This document shows positions 6,717-12,459 of a stretch of DNA of 12,459 bases, piece after piece (the stretch's first letter is position 1; each line of letters begins with the position of its first letter). A program made the position numbers and the translations under genes. The stretch comes from JAFDZV01 sp966128725 (lineage in GTDB: Bacteria > Bacteroidota > Ignavibacteria > OLB7), in assembly GCA_966128725.1 (NCBI GenBank), contig CBHYLN010000154.1, forward strand, positions 1 through 12,459, in the 5' to 3' direction. The notes under the pieces are model-generated. The model was not told the origin of the DNA. It searched no databases and saw only the letters and a list, made by a program, of their open reading frames with translations.

Positions 6717-6920
6717 ATGAACTGGCAGAACTACGAGGATATCGGCATCGCGCTGTACGAGAAGTTCCCGGAACTGGATCCGCTGACGATCCGATTTACC
6801 GACCTGCTGCAATGGATCACCGAACTGGAGGACTTCACCGGCGACCCGAAGGAATCCAACGAAAAGAAGCTTGAAGCAGTTCAGATGGCCTGGTACGAGG
6901 AATGGAAGGACAATCAGTAG
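6717..6920 (+). CDS. iscX: IscX (YfhJ) Fe-S assembly accessory protein
   Basis: 67 residues, the family's usual ~66. IscX is a small acidic iron-binding regulator of the cysteine desulfurase IscS, proposed to tune cluster assembly to iron supply. Diagnostic segments are NWQNYEDIGIALYEKFPELDP at the N-terminus (written here in part: DIGIALYEKFPELDP at 8-22), IRFTDLLQWITELEDF at 25-40, DPKESNEKKLEA at 43-54, and a final AWYEEW. This matches the E. coli pattern of I-G-x-x-L-Y, R-F-T-D, W-I-x-x-L-E-D-F and S-N-E-K. An in-frame upstream ATG at 6627 would add 30 basic residues with no family counterpart and is rejected. The LON-domain gene begins one base after the stop, so translational coupling is likely. 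Confidence 0.94.
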   Translation: MNWQNYEDIGIALYEKFPELDPLTIRFTDLLQWITELEDFTGDPKESNEKKLEAVQMAWYEEWKDNQ

Positions 6921-6921
6921 G

Positions 6922-7572
6922 ATGGAGAGAATTGGCCTCTTCCCGCTCAACATCGTTCTGTTCCCGGGCGCATCCTACCCGCTGCATATCTTTGAGCCCC
7001 GCTACAAGACATTGATTCGCGAAGCGTTGGATACCAACGGCGAATTCGGAATCAATCTTGTCGACGAGGGGAAGATGTATCAGGTAGGATGCCGGGCACG
7101 AGTAACGAACCTGATCTCCGAAAGCAACGACGGCGAGATGGACATCGTTGTGACCGGAACGGAACGGTACGTGGTTCGCGAATATTACACGGACCAACGC
7201 CCGTACATCACGGCTGATACGGAGCCGTTCGAGGATCTTACGCCCCGCCCCGATGCCGATCTGCTGGAGCTGACGATCGGCCTGTACAACCAGCTCGTAG
7301 AATCGGTGTACGGTGAAGCCGAGGAGATTCTGAACCCGAGCGATTGGGTACTGGGCGGCGCCTCGTTCAGGATGGCACAGAAGTCGGGGCTGGATCTGGT
7401 GGTGAGGCAGCAGATGCTGGAGATGCGCGCCGAAAGCGAGCGCCTGGAGTTCCTCCGCACGTATCTGGAGGATATCCTTCCGAAGATTCAACAGGTGGAA
7501 CAGATGCAGGCGCTGGTCCGCAACGACGGCTACATACGCCCCAGTCGCCCGCCGTGGAATCTCCCGGAGTAA
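6922..7572 (+). CDS. Stand-alone LON substrate-binding domain protein
   Basis: 216 residues starting at the ATG one base after the iscX stop; the upstream in-frame ATG at 6871 lies inside iscX and is rejected. The N-terminus IGLFPLNIVLFPGASYPLHIF and the following EPRYKTLIREAL are the hallmark of the Lon protease N-terminal domain (PF02190). VGCRARV, FGINLV and a long helical C-terminal half (LRTYLEDILPKIQQVEQ at ~178-194) complete the fold. No AAA+ or Ser-Lys protease domain follows, so it is not Lon. Such short proteins are widespread, and their role is poorly defined; substrate recognition or adaptor activity is only assumed from the Lon domain. GGAAGGA at 6904-6910 could serve as ribosome site. 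Being coupled to iscX suggests a link to Fe-S protein quality control, which is inference. Confidence 0.9.
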   Translation: MERIGLFPLNIVLFPGASYPLHIFEPRYKTLIREALDTNGEFGINLVDEGKMYQVGCRARVTNLISESNDGEMDIVVTGTERYVVREYYTDQRPYITADTEPFEDLTPRPDADLLELTIGLYNQLVESVYGEAEEILNPSDWVLGGASFRMAQKSGLDLVVRQQMLEMRAESERLEFLRTYLEDILPKIQQVEQMQALVRNDGYIRPSRPPWNLPE

Positions 7573-7653
7573 CCGGTCCACAAGCTGGCAGCACCACGAG
7601 TTACCACGGAACACACCCTTTCCGCGGGACATACGCTTACCGCAGCAGCCCCA

Positions 7654-7674
7654 ATGCGCGCAGGAACCGCGCAT
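7654..7674. terminator. Hairpin between convergent genes, possible bidirectional terminator
   Basis: ATGCGCG (7654-7660) and CGCGCAT (7668-7674) form a perfect 7-bp stem with a 7-base loop. It is the only clear hairpin I found in the 144-base gap (7573-7716) between the plus-strand LON gene and the minus-strand TPR gene. T-runs are absent on both sides, so terminator function is weakly supported. Confidence 0.3.
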
Positions 7675-7716
7675 GCACAGCGCCACCCACATCTCATTTA
7701 CCGCCCCGGACTTCGT

Positions 7717-9594
7717 TCAACCATCACCGCGTAGCGCACGAATCCGCAGCCGGGCGGCATTTGCCCGCGACGAGGTTGGATACTCCGCCAAAACACGCCC
7801 GTACAGCTCCAACGCACGCTCACGGTTGCCAAGTTTCTGCTCGTTCAACTCGGCGGCACGGAACAACGCGCGATCGGCGGCCGCCCCCTCGGCATGCGCT
7901 TGAACGATTGCCAGCAGAGTTGCCGAGGCTTCGGCGAACCGGCCAAGCTGCTCCTGTGCCGTTGCGCGCATCAGATTGGCCTCGTCACCCAACGCCCCCT
8001 CGGTTACCATCGCGGCCACGCCTTCAAACTCGGTGATGGCATCGGCCCATCGGTGCTGCCGCATCAAAAGGCTGCCGGCCGCATATCGGCGCAGGGCGTC
8101 GGGGTACTCCGGCTGGTTGTCACGAATCAGGAACTGATAACCCAGAGCGTCGTTGGCGACATCGCTGGCTGAGTTGTCGGCAAGATGGTCGAACTGCTCC
8201 AACGCCTTGTCGAACCTGGCCGCGTAGAACAACAGCTCGGCGTGGCGCAGGCGGCTGAGATCCGCGTGCTGCCCGCCGTAATCATCCTGAATCCCTGTAT
8301 CGAAGCCAGCCGCATACAGGGTATCGGCCATGTCAAGTTTCCCGACAACCACATACGTGTCGGCAAGGAGCATATCGGCATCCAGACGAACGGGGCTGCG
8401 CGGGTAGGCCTTGCGGAGTGACTCCAGCGTTCGGATTGCCGCGTCGGGATCGTTCAGCTCGCCGGCCTGCAACCTCGCGGCCTGCAACAACGCCTCGGCC
8501 GCAACCGAACCGGCCGCATTATCGCGGGCAATGGCCTGATAGCGCTCCACCAGATCCCGCGCCTCGGCCGCGTCGCGCACCGGGCGGGCAGCAAAACGCG
8601 ATTCCAAGGCACGTGCATGCAGCAGAAGCACATTGGCGAACAAGGCGTTCTGTGGCGGATACGTCGCACGGAAATATTCGGCGGCGGCGATGGCGGCATC
8701 GGGTTTCCCTTCCCGCAAGGCCCGCTCGGCAAACGCATACAGATCCGATCCGTTTCCCTTGCGAACGGCATCCATTCGCTTGGCAACATCCAACGCCGCA
8801 CCGTAGTCGCCTCGCTCGGTATACAGCCACTGCAGAAGCTCAAGGAACGGCACCTGTGTGGGGCGTTGCTCCAGATACGCTGTCACGGCAACGATTGCGG
8901 CGTCGGCTCCGTCGGCCGTGCCTGTATACGCCCCCATCCCCCCCATTACCTCACCCAACCGTGCGGGATCAGCCGCGAGAATGGCGACGTATTCGGCCGA
9001 GGCCTCGGCATATCGCGCAAGGGCGCCGTACACCTGGGCCAACTGGTCGGCGAACATCTGCGGATCGCTCAGCGTTCGGCGTCCGATATCGAACGTTGTG
9101 GCCGCTGCATCAAGCTGCCGGTTGTTGATCTGCGATTGCGCAACCATCTGGTAGGTAAGCGGATCACCGGGGCGCAGGTCGATGGCCGCCTGCCATTGCC
9201 GCATCGCATCGTCGGATTTCTGATTGCGCATCAATACATCGCCGTACTGCACGCGCACCTGAACGTCGTTCGGGGTACGGCGCACACGGTCGGCCACGAT
9301 CGGCAGCAACTCATCGAAGCGGCGCAACGCCATGTACGTGCGGCACAGGGCGGTGTAATACGTGTTCGATCGTGGATCGGCGTCGTACAACTCCTTGAAC
9401 ACCCGCGACGCGTTTACAAGGTCACCGCTTGCCTCGTAGCCCTCGGCCAGATGAAATCGGCGCTCCTCCTCGGCCCCCGGCTGTGCAAGGGCCGGCCGGG
9501 CTGCGAAGCCGGCCATCAGGGTCAGTACCAACCACCCGCCCACACACCATTGCATGGGCTTGCTGCGCAGGGTTATTACATCGGCTGGTTGCAT
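7717..9594 (-). CDS. Secreted tetratricopeptide-repeat protein
   Basis: 625 residues. Start at ATG 9594 keeps basic residues (LRSKP) before the hydrophobic core VGGWLVLTLMAGFA and a signal-peptidase site at about ALA-Q (38), giving an exported, periplasmic protein. An upstream GTG at 9633 and an ATG at 9555 are alternatives; no Shine-Dalgarno decides between them. The mature part is almost wholly alpha-helical TPR-like pairs: AEGYEASGDLVNASRVFKEL near 47-66 and similar units to the end, where LYGRVLAEYPTSSRANAARL resembles the BamD/YbgF-type repeat. No enzymatic motif is visible. Such proteins scaffold complexes in the envelope; a specific partner cannot be named. It is likely co-transcribed with the M24 peptidase, 165 bases upstream on the same strand. 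In that gap I see only short imperfect palindromes. Confidence 0.85.
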   Translation of the reverse strand: MQPADVITLRSKPMQWCVGGWLVLTLMAGFAARPALAQPGAEEERRFHLAEGYEASGDLVNASRVFKELYDADPRSNTYYTALCRTYMALRRFDELLPIVADRVRRTPNDVQVRVQYGDVLMRNQKSDDAMRQWQAAIDLRPGDPLTYQMVAQSQINNRQLDAAATTFDIGRRTLSDPQMFADQLAQVYGALARYAEASAEYVAILAADPARLGEVMGGMGAYTGTADGADAAIVAVTAYLEQRPTQVPFLELLQWLYTERGDYGAALDVAKRMDAVRKGNGSDLYAFAERALREGKPDAAIAAAEYFRATYPPQNALFANVLLLHARALESRFAARPVRDAAEARDLVERYQAIARDNAAGSVAAEALLQAARLQAGELNDPDAAIRTLESLRKAYPRSPVRLDADMLLADTYVVVGKLDMADTLYAAGFDTGIQDDYGGQHADLSRLRHAELLFYAARFDKALEQFDHLADNSASDVANDALGYQFLIRDNQPEYPDALRRYAAGSLLMRQHRWADAITEFEGVAAMVTEGALGDEANLMRATAQEQLGRFAEASATLLAIVQAHAEGAAADRALFRAAELNEQKLGNRERALELYGRVLAEYPTSSRANAARLRIRALRGDG

Positions 9595-9759
9595 GATTTC
9601 TTGTTTGGCGCCTCGGGGCTGACGTAAGGACACCGGAACGAACTGCCCGATGGATTCTCACGAGAATAAACGGCGCTTCCGTTGGAACGGCGTGCAGTTA
9701 CGCAACCGCTTCACGGGCAGGTTGTACGGGCCTGATGGATGCCCAGGCGGGCAAGCATA

Positions 9760-10959
9760 TCAATCCATCGTCAGAATCGGGATAACCGCCTGCTGCAACG
9801 GATCGCTTGTGGCCATCACCTGGCCATCCTCGGCAATCACCACATCAAGCTCACTGCGCACACCAAAACGCCCGGGCAGATAGATCCCCGGTTCAATCGA
9901 GAACGACGTTGCCGCAAGCACCGTGCGTGTGTCGCGTGTCTCGAAGTTGTCCATGTTGGCACCGGCACCGTGCAGCTCCGTTGTGATACTGTGCCCGGTG
10001 CGATGCACGAAGTACTGGCCGTAGCCGGCCGCATCAATCACACGCCGGGCGGCATCGTCCACCTCGGCGCCAGCCAGACGGCGGCTCTCGGCAAAGGCAT
10101 CCCGCACAGTCGCGAAGGCCGCATCCCGCGCATCGCGCACGATGTTGAACACCTCGGTGTATTGCTCGGGCACGTCGGCCCCCACATAACCAACCCACGT
10201 TATATCGCCGTACACCGCATCCGCCGCGGCTTCGCGCGCCCACAGGTCGATCAGCACGAAGTCGCCGGCCGTGATTGTTGCGCTGGCGGTGGCCGTTGGC
10301 TCGTAGTGTGGATTGGCGCTGTTCGGGCCTACACTGCAATTGGGCGAATGGTCGGTAACCAGGCCTCGCGCCGCGAAGTTGGCGGCGATGTGTTGTTGTA
10401 CGTCGTACTCGGTAACGTTCGTGCCACCGCGCACTTGGTCGCGAATAAAACGGAACGCATCCATCATCACCTCACGAGCCGCCGCGCCCGCGCGCCTGGC
10501 CGATTCCAGTTGATCGCCCGTAAGCCGAGCCTCGATGTGGGCGATGAGATCGGCCGAAGTAACAACCTCTGGACCCAGCGAGCGCACAAGCTCCACCGTG
10601 CCGGCGTCCACGCGTGCAACCACGGGCACGGCATTGTGTTCGGAATACTCCATCGCAACGGTCGCGAATCCGCTGATCAGCACGCGCAGGCCCTGCTCGA
10701 ACTCCACATGGCTGGAATACGGGATCGCCTCCCCGGGCATCAACGCGCCAATGTGTGGCTCGATACGGTGCCATAAACCGCGCGGCTGACCGTGCGCCGG
10801 CACAAGCAACGCCCAACGCCGCGTTTGATGTGCTCCGGGGGCCAGGCCAAGCATTCGCGAGGCGATCGGGTTCTGTTCGCGGAAGTTGTACAGCAGCCAC
10901 GCAGGTATGCCAAGCAACTGAAGCGTCCGCTGAATCTGTGCCAGTGTTTCGGTTGTCAT
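9760..10959 (-). CDS. M24 family metallopeptidase (Xaa-Pro aminopeptidase-like)
   Basis: 399 residues from ATG 10959, cytoplasmic. The C-terminal half has the pita-bread fold of creatinase/aminopeptidase P enzymes, and all five dimetal ligands can be placed: D238 in FVLIDLW, D252 in YGDITW, H323 in RTGHSI, E356 in SIEPGIY and E370 in VRSELDVVI. The N-terminal ~150 residues form the non-catalytic creatinase-like domain. The DLWA...DITW variant differs from the usual D-x-G...S-D-x-T-R pattern and defines a recognisable subgroup of M24 proteins; removal of an N-terminal residue before proline is probable but the substrate is not established. A GTG/ATG extension upstream to 11034 adds 25 residues with no family counterpart. 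There is no Shine-Dalgarno, and a promoter directly abuts the start, suggesting a leaderless mRNA. Confidence 0.9.
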   Translation of the reverse strand: MTTETLAQIQRTLQLLGIPAWLLYNFREQNPIASRMLGLAPGAHQTRRWALLVPAHGQPRGLWHRIEPHIGALMPGEAIPYSSHVEFEQGLRVLISGFATVAMEYSEHNAVPVVARVDAGTVELVRSLGPEVVTSADLIAHIEARLTGDQLESARRAGAAAREVMMDAFRFIRDQVRGGTNVTEYDVQQHIAANFAARGLVTDHSPNCSVGPNSANPHYEPTATASATITAGDFVLIDLWAREAAADAVYGDITWVGYVGADVPEQYTEVFNIVRDARDAAFATVRDAFAESRRLAGAEVDDAARRVIDAAGYGQYFVHRTGHSITTELHGAGANMDNFETRDTRTVLAATSFSIEPGIYLPGRFGVRSELDVVIAEDGQVMATSDPLQQAVIPILTMD

Positions 10960-10965
10960 GCGCTG

Positions 10966-10995
10966 AAGATAGACCCGGCGCCCGAAACGGGTCAA
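10966..10995 (-). promoter_or_regulatory. Promoter abutting the M24 peptidase start
   Basis: On the minus strand TTGACC (10995-10990) and TATCTT (10971-10966) are 18 bases apart, a good sigma70-like pair. Transcription would begin about 6-7 bases after the -10, which is the ATG at 10959 or within a base or two. This is consistent with the absence of a ribosome site before that ATG. Confidence 0.45.
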
Positions 10996-11026
10996 CGCAT
11001 TTTTCGCAAAAAACTGAGGAAGATTC

Positions 11027-11058
11027 TTTGACAAATTGACACAGGCAGTCTATGTTTG
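11027..11058 (+). promoter_or_regulatory. Strong promoter of the DUF5684-like gene
   Basis: TATGTTTG at 11051-11058 matches the Bacteroidota -7 element TAnnTTTG exactly. TTTG at 11027-11030 lies 20 bases upstream, the expected -33 position. Read as a sigma70 promoter it is TTGACA (11028-11033), 17 bases, TATGTT. A second TTGACA at 11036-11041 follows in tandem. The start of transcription would be near 11065, leaving a leader of about 85 bases. This is the best promoter in the window and fires away from the M24 gene. Confidence 0.75.
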
Positions 11059-11149
11059 CGGAGTCCTGCCACGGCTGTCATTCCGCGGCAGCAACTGCAC
11101 CGGGTGCTGCCGGTGCTCATCAGACATTAACCAACCGGGGGAGCGCTTC

Positions 11150-11524
11150 ATGGAAACATACGACGCACAGCAATCCGCAGGATTCCTTGCGGTAATCGCC
11201 GGCTTCGGCATTTTCGGCCTAGTGATGGGCCTGGTGTTTCACCTTTTCGTGGGTTATTGCTTCAAGTTGATGGCGGAAAAGACGGGACATCAGGATTCGG
11301 CCGGGCTTTGGTGGATCCCGATCGCCAACCTGCTGATCCCGATTCGTATTGCCGGCAAGCCCAACTGGTGGCTGGTTCTGTATCTCATCCCGGTCGTCAA
11401 CCTCATCGTTCACATCATCGTCATGATGGCGGTTGCCGAGGCACGGAAGAAGGAAAGCTGGTGGGGCCTTGTTGCGGTCTTTGTCGGAATTGTCGGCATT
11501 CCCTACCTCGCATTCAGCGAGTAA
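11150..11524 (+). CDS. Small integral membrane protein, DUF5684-like
   Basis: 124 residues from ATG 11150, chosen for GGGGGAG at 11137-11143, 6 bases upstream; the in-frame start at 11036 overlaps the promoter and is rejected. Three hydrophobic segments are visible: AVIAGFGIFGLVMGLVFHLF near 13-32, WWLVLYLIPVVNLIVHIIVM near 73-92, and WWGLVAVFVGIVGIPYLAF near 104-122. Between the first two lies GLWWIPIANLLIPIRIAGKPNWW, given here as WWIPIANLLIPIRIAGKP, which with IPVVN and the final LAF resembles the DUF5684 pattern. These proteins have no established function, though some sit next to or within signal peptidase-like proteins. Monocistronic, with its own promoter and terminator. Confidence 0.8.
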   Translation: METYDAQQSAGFLAVIAGFGIFGLVMGLVFHLFVGYCFKLMAEKTGHQDSAGLWWIPIANLLIPIRIAGKPNWWLVLYLIPVVNLIVHIIVMMAVAEARKKESWWGLVAVFVGIVGIPYLAFSE

Positions 11525-11552
11525 GGTCGTACCAGAATCACGAAAGCGTTTT

Positions 11553-11588
11553 AACCGGGGCGCGTCGCTACTGCGGCGTGCCCCGGTT
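11553..11588 (+). terminator. Intrinsic terminator after the DUF5684-like gene
   Basis: AACCGGGGCGCGTCGC (11553-11568) pairs with GCGGCGTGCCCCGGTT (11573-11588), 16 bp with two G-U pairs and a TACT tetraloop, followed by TGTTT. It starts 28 bases after the stop codon. It is long and stable. Confidence 0.82.
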
Positions 11589-11801
11589 TGTTTCAAAACC
11601 ATCACATTGTTTCACTTGTACACTGCGGCCAAAAGTACTAGAATTGTTGAGGGTACTGATACGCAGGTTCTGGATTGGGCATGTACCTAGGACTATTGCC
11701 CCATAATCCATACTGCTGTACGTACTCTGCCCCTGGGATTACCACCTGCGGGACAACAGTTTCATCACACCGTCTTTATCCTTATCCACACACAACCCAA
11801 T

Positions 11802-11805
11802 GAGG
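11802..11805 (+). promoter_or_regulatory. Ribosome binding site GAGG that decides the start of the last gene
   Basis: GAGG lies 6 bases before ATG 11812, while the earlier in-frame ATG at 11800 overlaps this site and has only CACAACCCA in front. The later ATG also gives a compact signal peptide (MHRTFMRG then a hydrophobic run). Confidence 0.6.
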
Positions 11806-11811
11806 TTCGCA

Positions 11812-12252
11812 ATGCACAGGACTTTCATGCGTGGCACCTTTGTGTTCGCCCTGTTTCTTGTCGCGATGGCGTATGTCGGCAGCGGTAGCGCCGCTCAGGC
11901 TCGCCCAATCTGCAATGAGTACACTGTCACGATCCGTGATACTACCGACCAAGATTCCACCGGTTACCCACTCCACGACACCATTGTCGTGGGCGTAGAC
12001 TATACGTATTTCTCAACACCGGCCACACCATTTGATCACTTTGTCAATAACAGCATTGTGCCGGTGTCTTCCGGTCACGGCGCACCCGTTAGTGTTTCCA
12101 TCTACCTGCCCGGTGTTGGTTTGATAAGTCAGGGTGCGAACGGCACATGGGCATCGTACAATGGAAACACGGGCTGGTGTTACAGGGTGCATGTTGAGAT
12201 CGACCCAGCAACCGGCTGTGTACACATCTCGATCAATCGATTCCACTGCTAA
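11812..12252 (+). CDS. Small secreted four-cysteine protein of unknown function
   Basis: 146 residues. A signal peptide is clear: MHRTFMRG, then the core TFVFALFLVAMAYVG, ending near SAAQA-R at about 30. The mature ~116 residues hold exactly four cysteines: PIC near the new N-terminus, GWC, TGC and the final residue of NRFHC, suggesting two disulfides. The segments CNEYTVTIRDTT, IVVGVDYTYF, VSVSIYLPG and CVHISINRFHC alternate hydrophobic residues as in a beta-sandwich. There is no T9SS sorting domain, lipobox or transmembrane helix beyond the signal. I recognise no family. The 223 bases upstream (11589-11811) hold no gene; a weak TTGCCC (11696) with TACGTA (11719) 17 bases later is the only promoter candidate I saw. 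A hairpin terminator follows. Confidence 0.75.
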   Translation: MHRTFMRGTFVFALFLVAMAYVGSGSAAQARPICNEYTVTIRDTTDQDSTGYPLHDTIVVGVDYTYFSTPATPFDHFVNNSIVPVSSGHGAPVSVSIYLPGVGLISQGANGTWASYNGNTGWCYRVHVEIDPATGCVHISINRFHC

Positions 12253-12299
12253 GCCGGCACACTTGCCCCGGCAACTCACGTCGGAGTCACACACCAATC

Positions 12300-12335
12300 A
12301 CAAGCCAGCGGGGTGCACACTACCCGCTGGCTTGT
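12300..12335 (+). terminator. Hairpin terminator after the small secreted gene
   Basis: ACAAGCCAGCGGG (12300-12312) pairs perfectly with CCCGCTGGCTTGT (12323-12335), a 13-bp stem with a 10-base loop, 47 bases after the stop codon. The following ACGTTTGG has only a short T-run. Confidence 0.65.
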
Positions 12336-12338
12336 ACG

Positions 12339-12374
12339 TTTGGTGTTCGGCCCACCAAATGTCATGTCATGTCA
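12339..12374. repeat. Second hairpin plus three tandem TGTCA units
   Basis: TTTGGTG (12339-12345) and CACCAAA (12353-12359) form a perfect 7-bp stem with a 7-base loop. They are followed at once by three tandem TGTCA units (12360-12374). The arrangement sits just upstream of the right-edge promoter. It could be an operator region or a short slippage-prone repeat. Confidence 0.4.
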
Positions 12375-12417
12375 CGCCGCCCCCTCCCTTTCGCGGTCAA
12401 CCGCGCGAAACCACAAG

Positions 12418-12446
12418 TTGACACTCACGCCGGCTCTCGGTATGTT
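12418..12446 (+). promoter_or_regulatory. Promoter at the right edge, pointing out of the window
   Basis: TTGACA (12418-12423), a 17-base spacer and TATGTT (12441-12446) reproduce the hexamers and spacing of the promoter at 11028-11056. The extended element TATGTTCA deviates from TAnnTTTG at one position. It presumably drives a gene beyond 12459. Confidence 0.55.
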
Positions 12447-12459
12447 CACCGCAGGTAAT

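Noticed and set aside
6835..7692. 285-residue minus-strand frame over the LON gene
   Set aside because: Shadow of the LON-domain gene, overlapping iscX as well; no signal or motif.
7344..8036. 230-residue plus-strand frame across the LON/TPR boundary
   Set aside because: Pro/Arg/Thr-rich translation typical of a GC-rich off-frame; overlaps two well supported genes.
8617..9627. 336-residue plus-strand frame opposite the TPR gene
   Set aside because: In-register complement of a protein with signal peptide and TPR repeats; basic, featureless translation.
9734..9769. GATGGAT / ATCCATC inverted repeat around the M24 stop codon as a terminator
   Set aside because: Only 7 bp with a long loop and no T-run on the minus strand; could arise by chance.
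9739..10776. 345-residue plus-strand frame opposite the M24 peptidase
   Set aside because: Complement of a gene with all five metal ligands; no independent support.
1..12459. tRNA, rRNA, CRISPR array, insertion sequence or defence-type cassette
   Set aside because: I looked for cloverleaf-like arms, regular spaced repeats, transposase motifs and toxin-antitoxin pairs on both strands and saw none that I could support.

Overview
The window looks like a GC-rich chromosomal piece from the Bacteroidota/FCB side of the bacterial tree. Two secreted proteins end in type IX secretion system (T9SS) sorting domains, and two upstream regions carry the Bacteroidota-type -7 element TAnnTTTG. A complete-looking ISC-type tail (HscA, ISC ferredoxin, IscX) is less usual for classical Bacteroidetes. 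With the high GC this makes me lean to a Kapabacteria/Ignavibacteria/Chlorobi-like lineage; that placement is inference. The left edge looks like a contig or clone end: the first ~130 bases do not belong with what follows.

Layout. (1) 3-140: an in-frame fragment resembling the C-terminal part of a DUF1501 (sulfatase-like, planctomycete-type) protein, joined through a short shared LLRDLK-like stretch to (2) an N-terminally truncated HscA Hsp70 chaperone ending at 1592. (3) 1593-1922: a long leader with a hairpin, a sigma70-like promoter embedded in an inverted repeat, and a spaced direct repeat. (4) 1923-4337: an 804-residue secreted protein made of a six-bladed Kelch propeller, an Ig/BACON-like domain, an Omp28/thioredoxin-like domain with WCGPC, and a T9SS sorting domain. 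A strong terminator follows. (5) 4499-5221: a second, smaller T9SS cargo with its own TATCTTTG promoter element and terminator. (6) 5515-6159: an Fe/Mn superoxide dismutase. (7) 6257-7572: fdx, iscX and a stand-alone LON-domain protein, the last two separated by one base. (8) On the minus strand, 7717-9594 is a secreted TPR protein and 9760-10959 an M24 (Xaa-Pro aminopeptidase-like) metallopeptidase. (9) On the plus strand, 11150-11524 is a three-helix DUF5684-like membrane protein and 11812-12252 a small secreted four-cysteine protein of unknown function. A promoter at the right edge points out of the window.

How it fits together. HscA, ferredoxin and IscX normally sit side by side in an isc operon and serve Fe-S cluster maturation on IscU. 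Here 4.66 kb separates hscA from fdx, holding two T9SS cargo genes and a superoxide dismutase. The dismutase makes sense beside Fe-S assembly, since superoxide destroys Fe-S clusters; the T9SS genes look like an unrelated, separately promoted insertion. The most unusual observations are the DUF1501/HscA junction (most likely an assembly or cloning chimera, but testable), the Kelch-Omp28-T9SS architecture with a promoter wrapped in competing hairpins, and the tight iscX-LON pairing. I saw no rRNA, tRNA, CRISPR array, insertion sequence or convincing new defence-type system.
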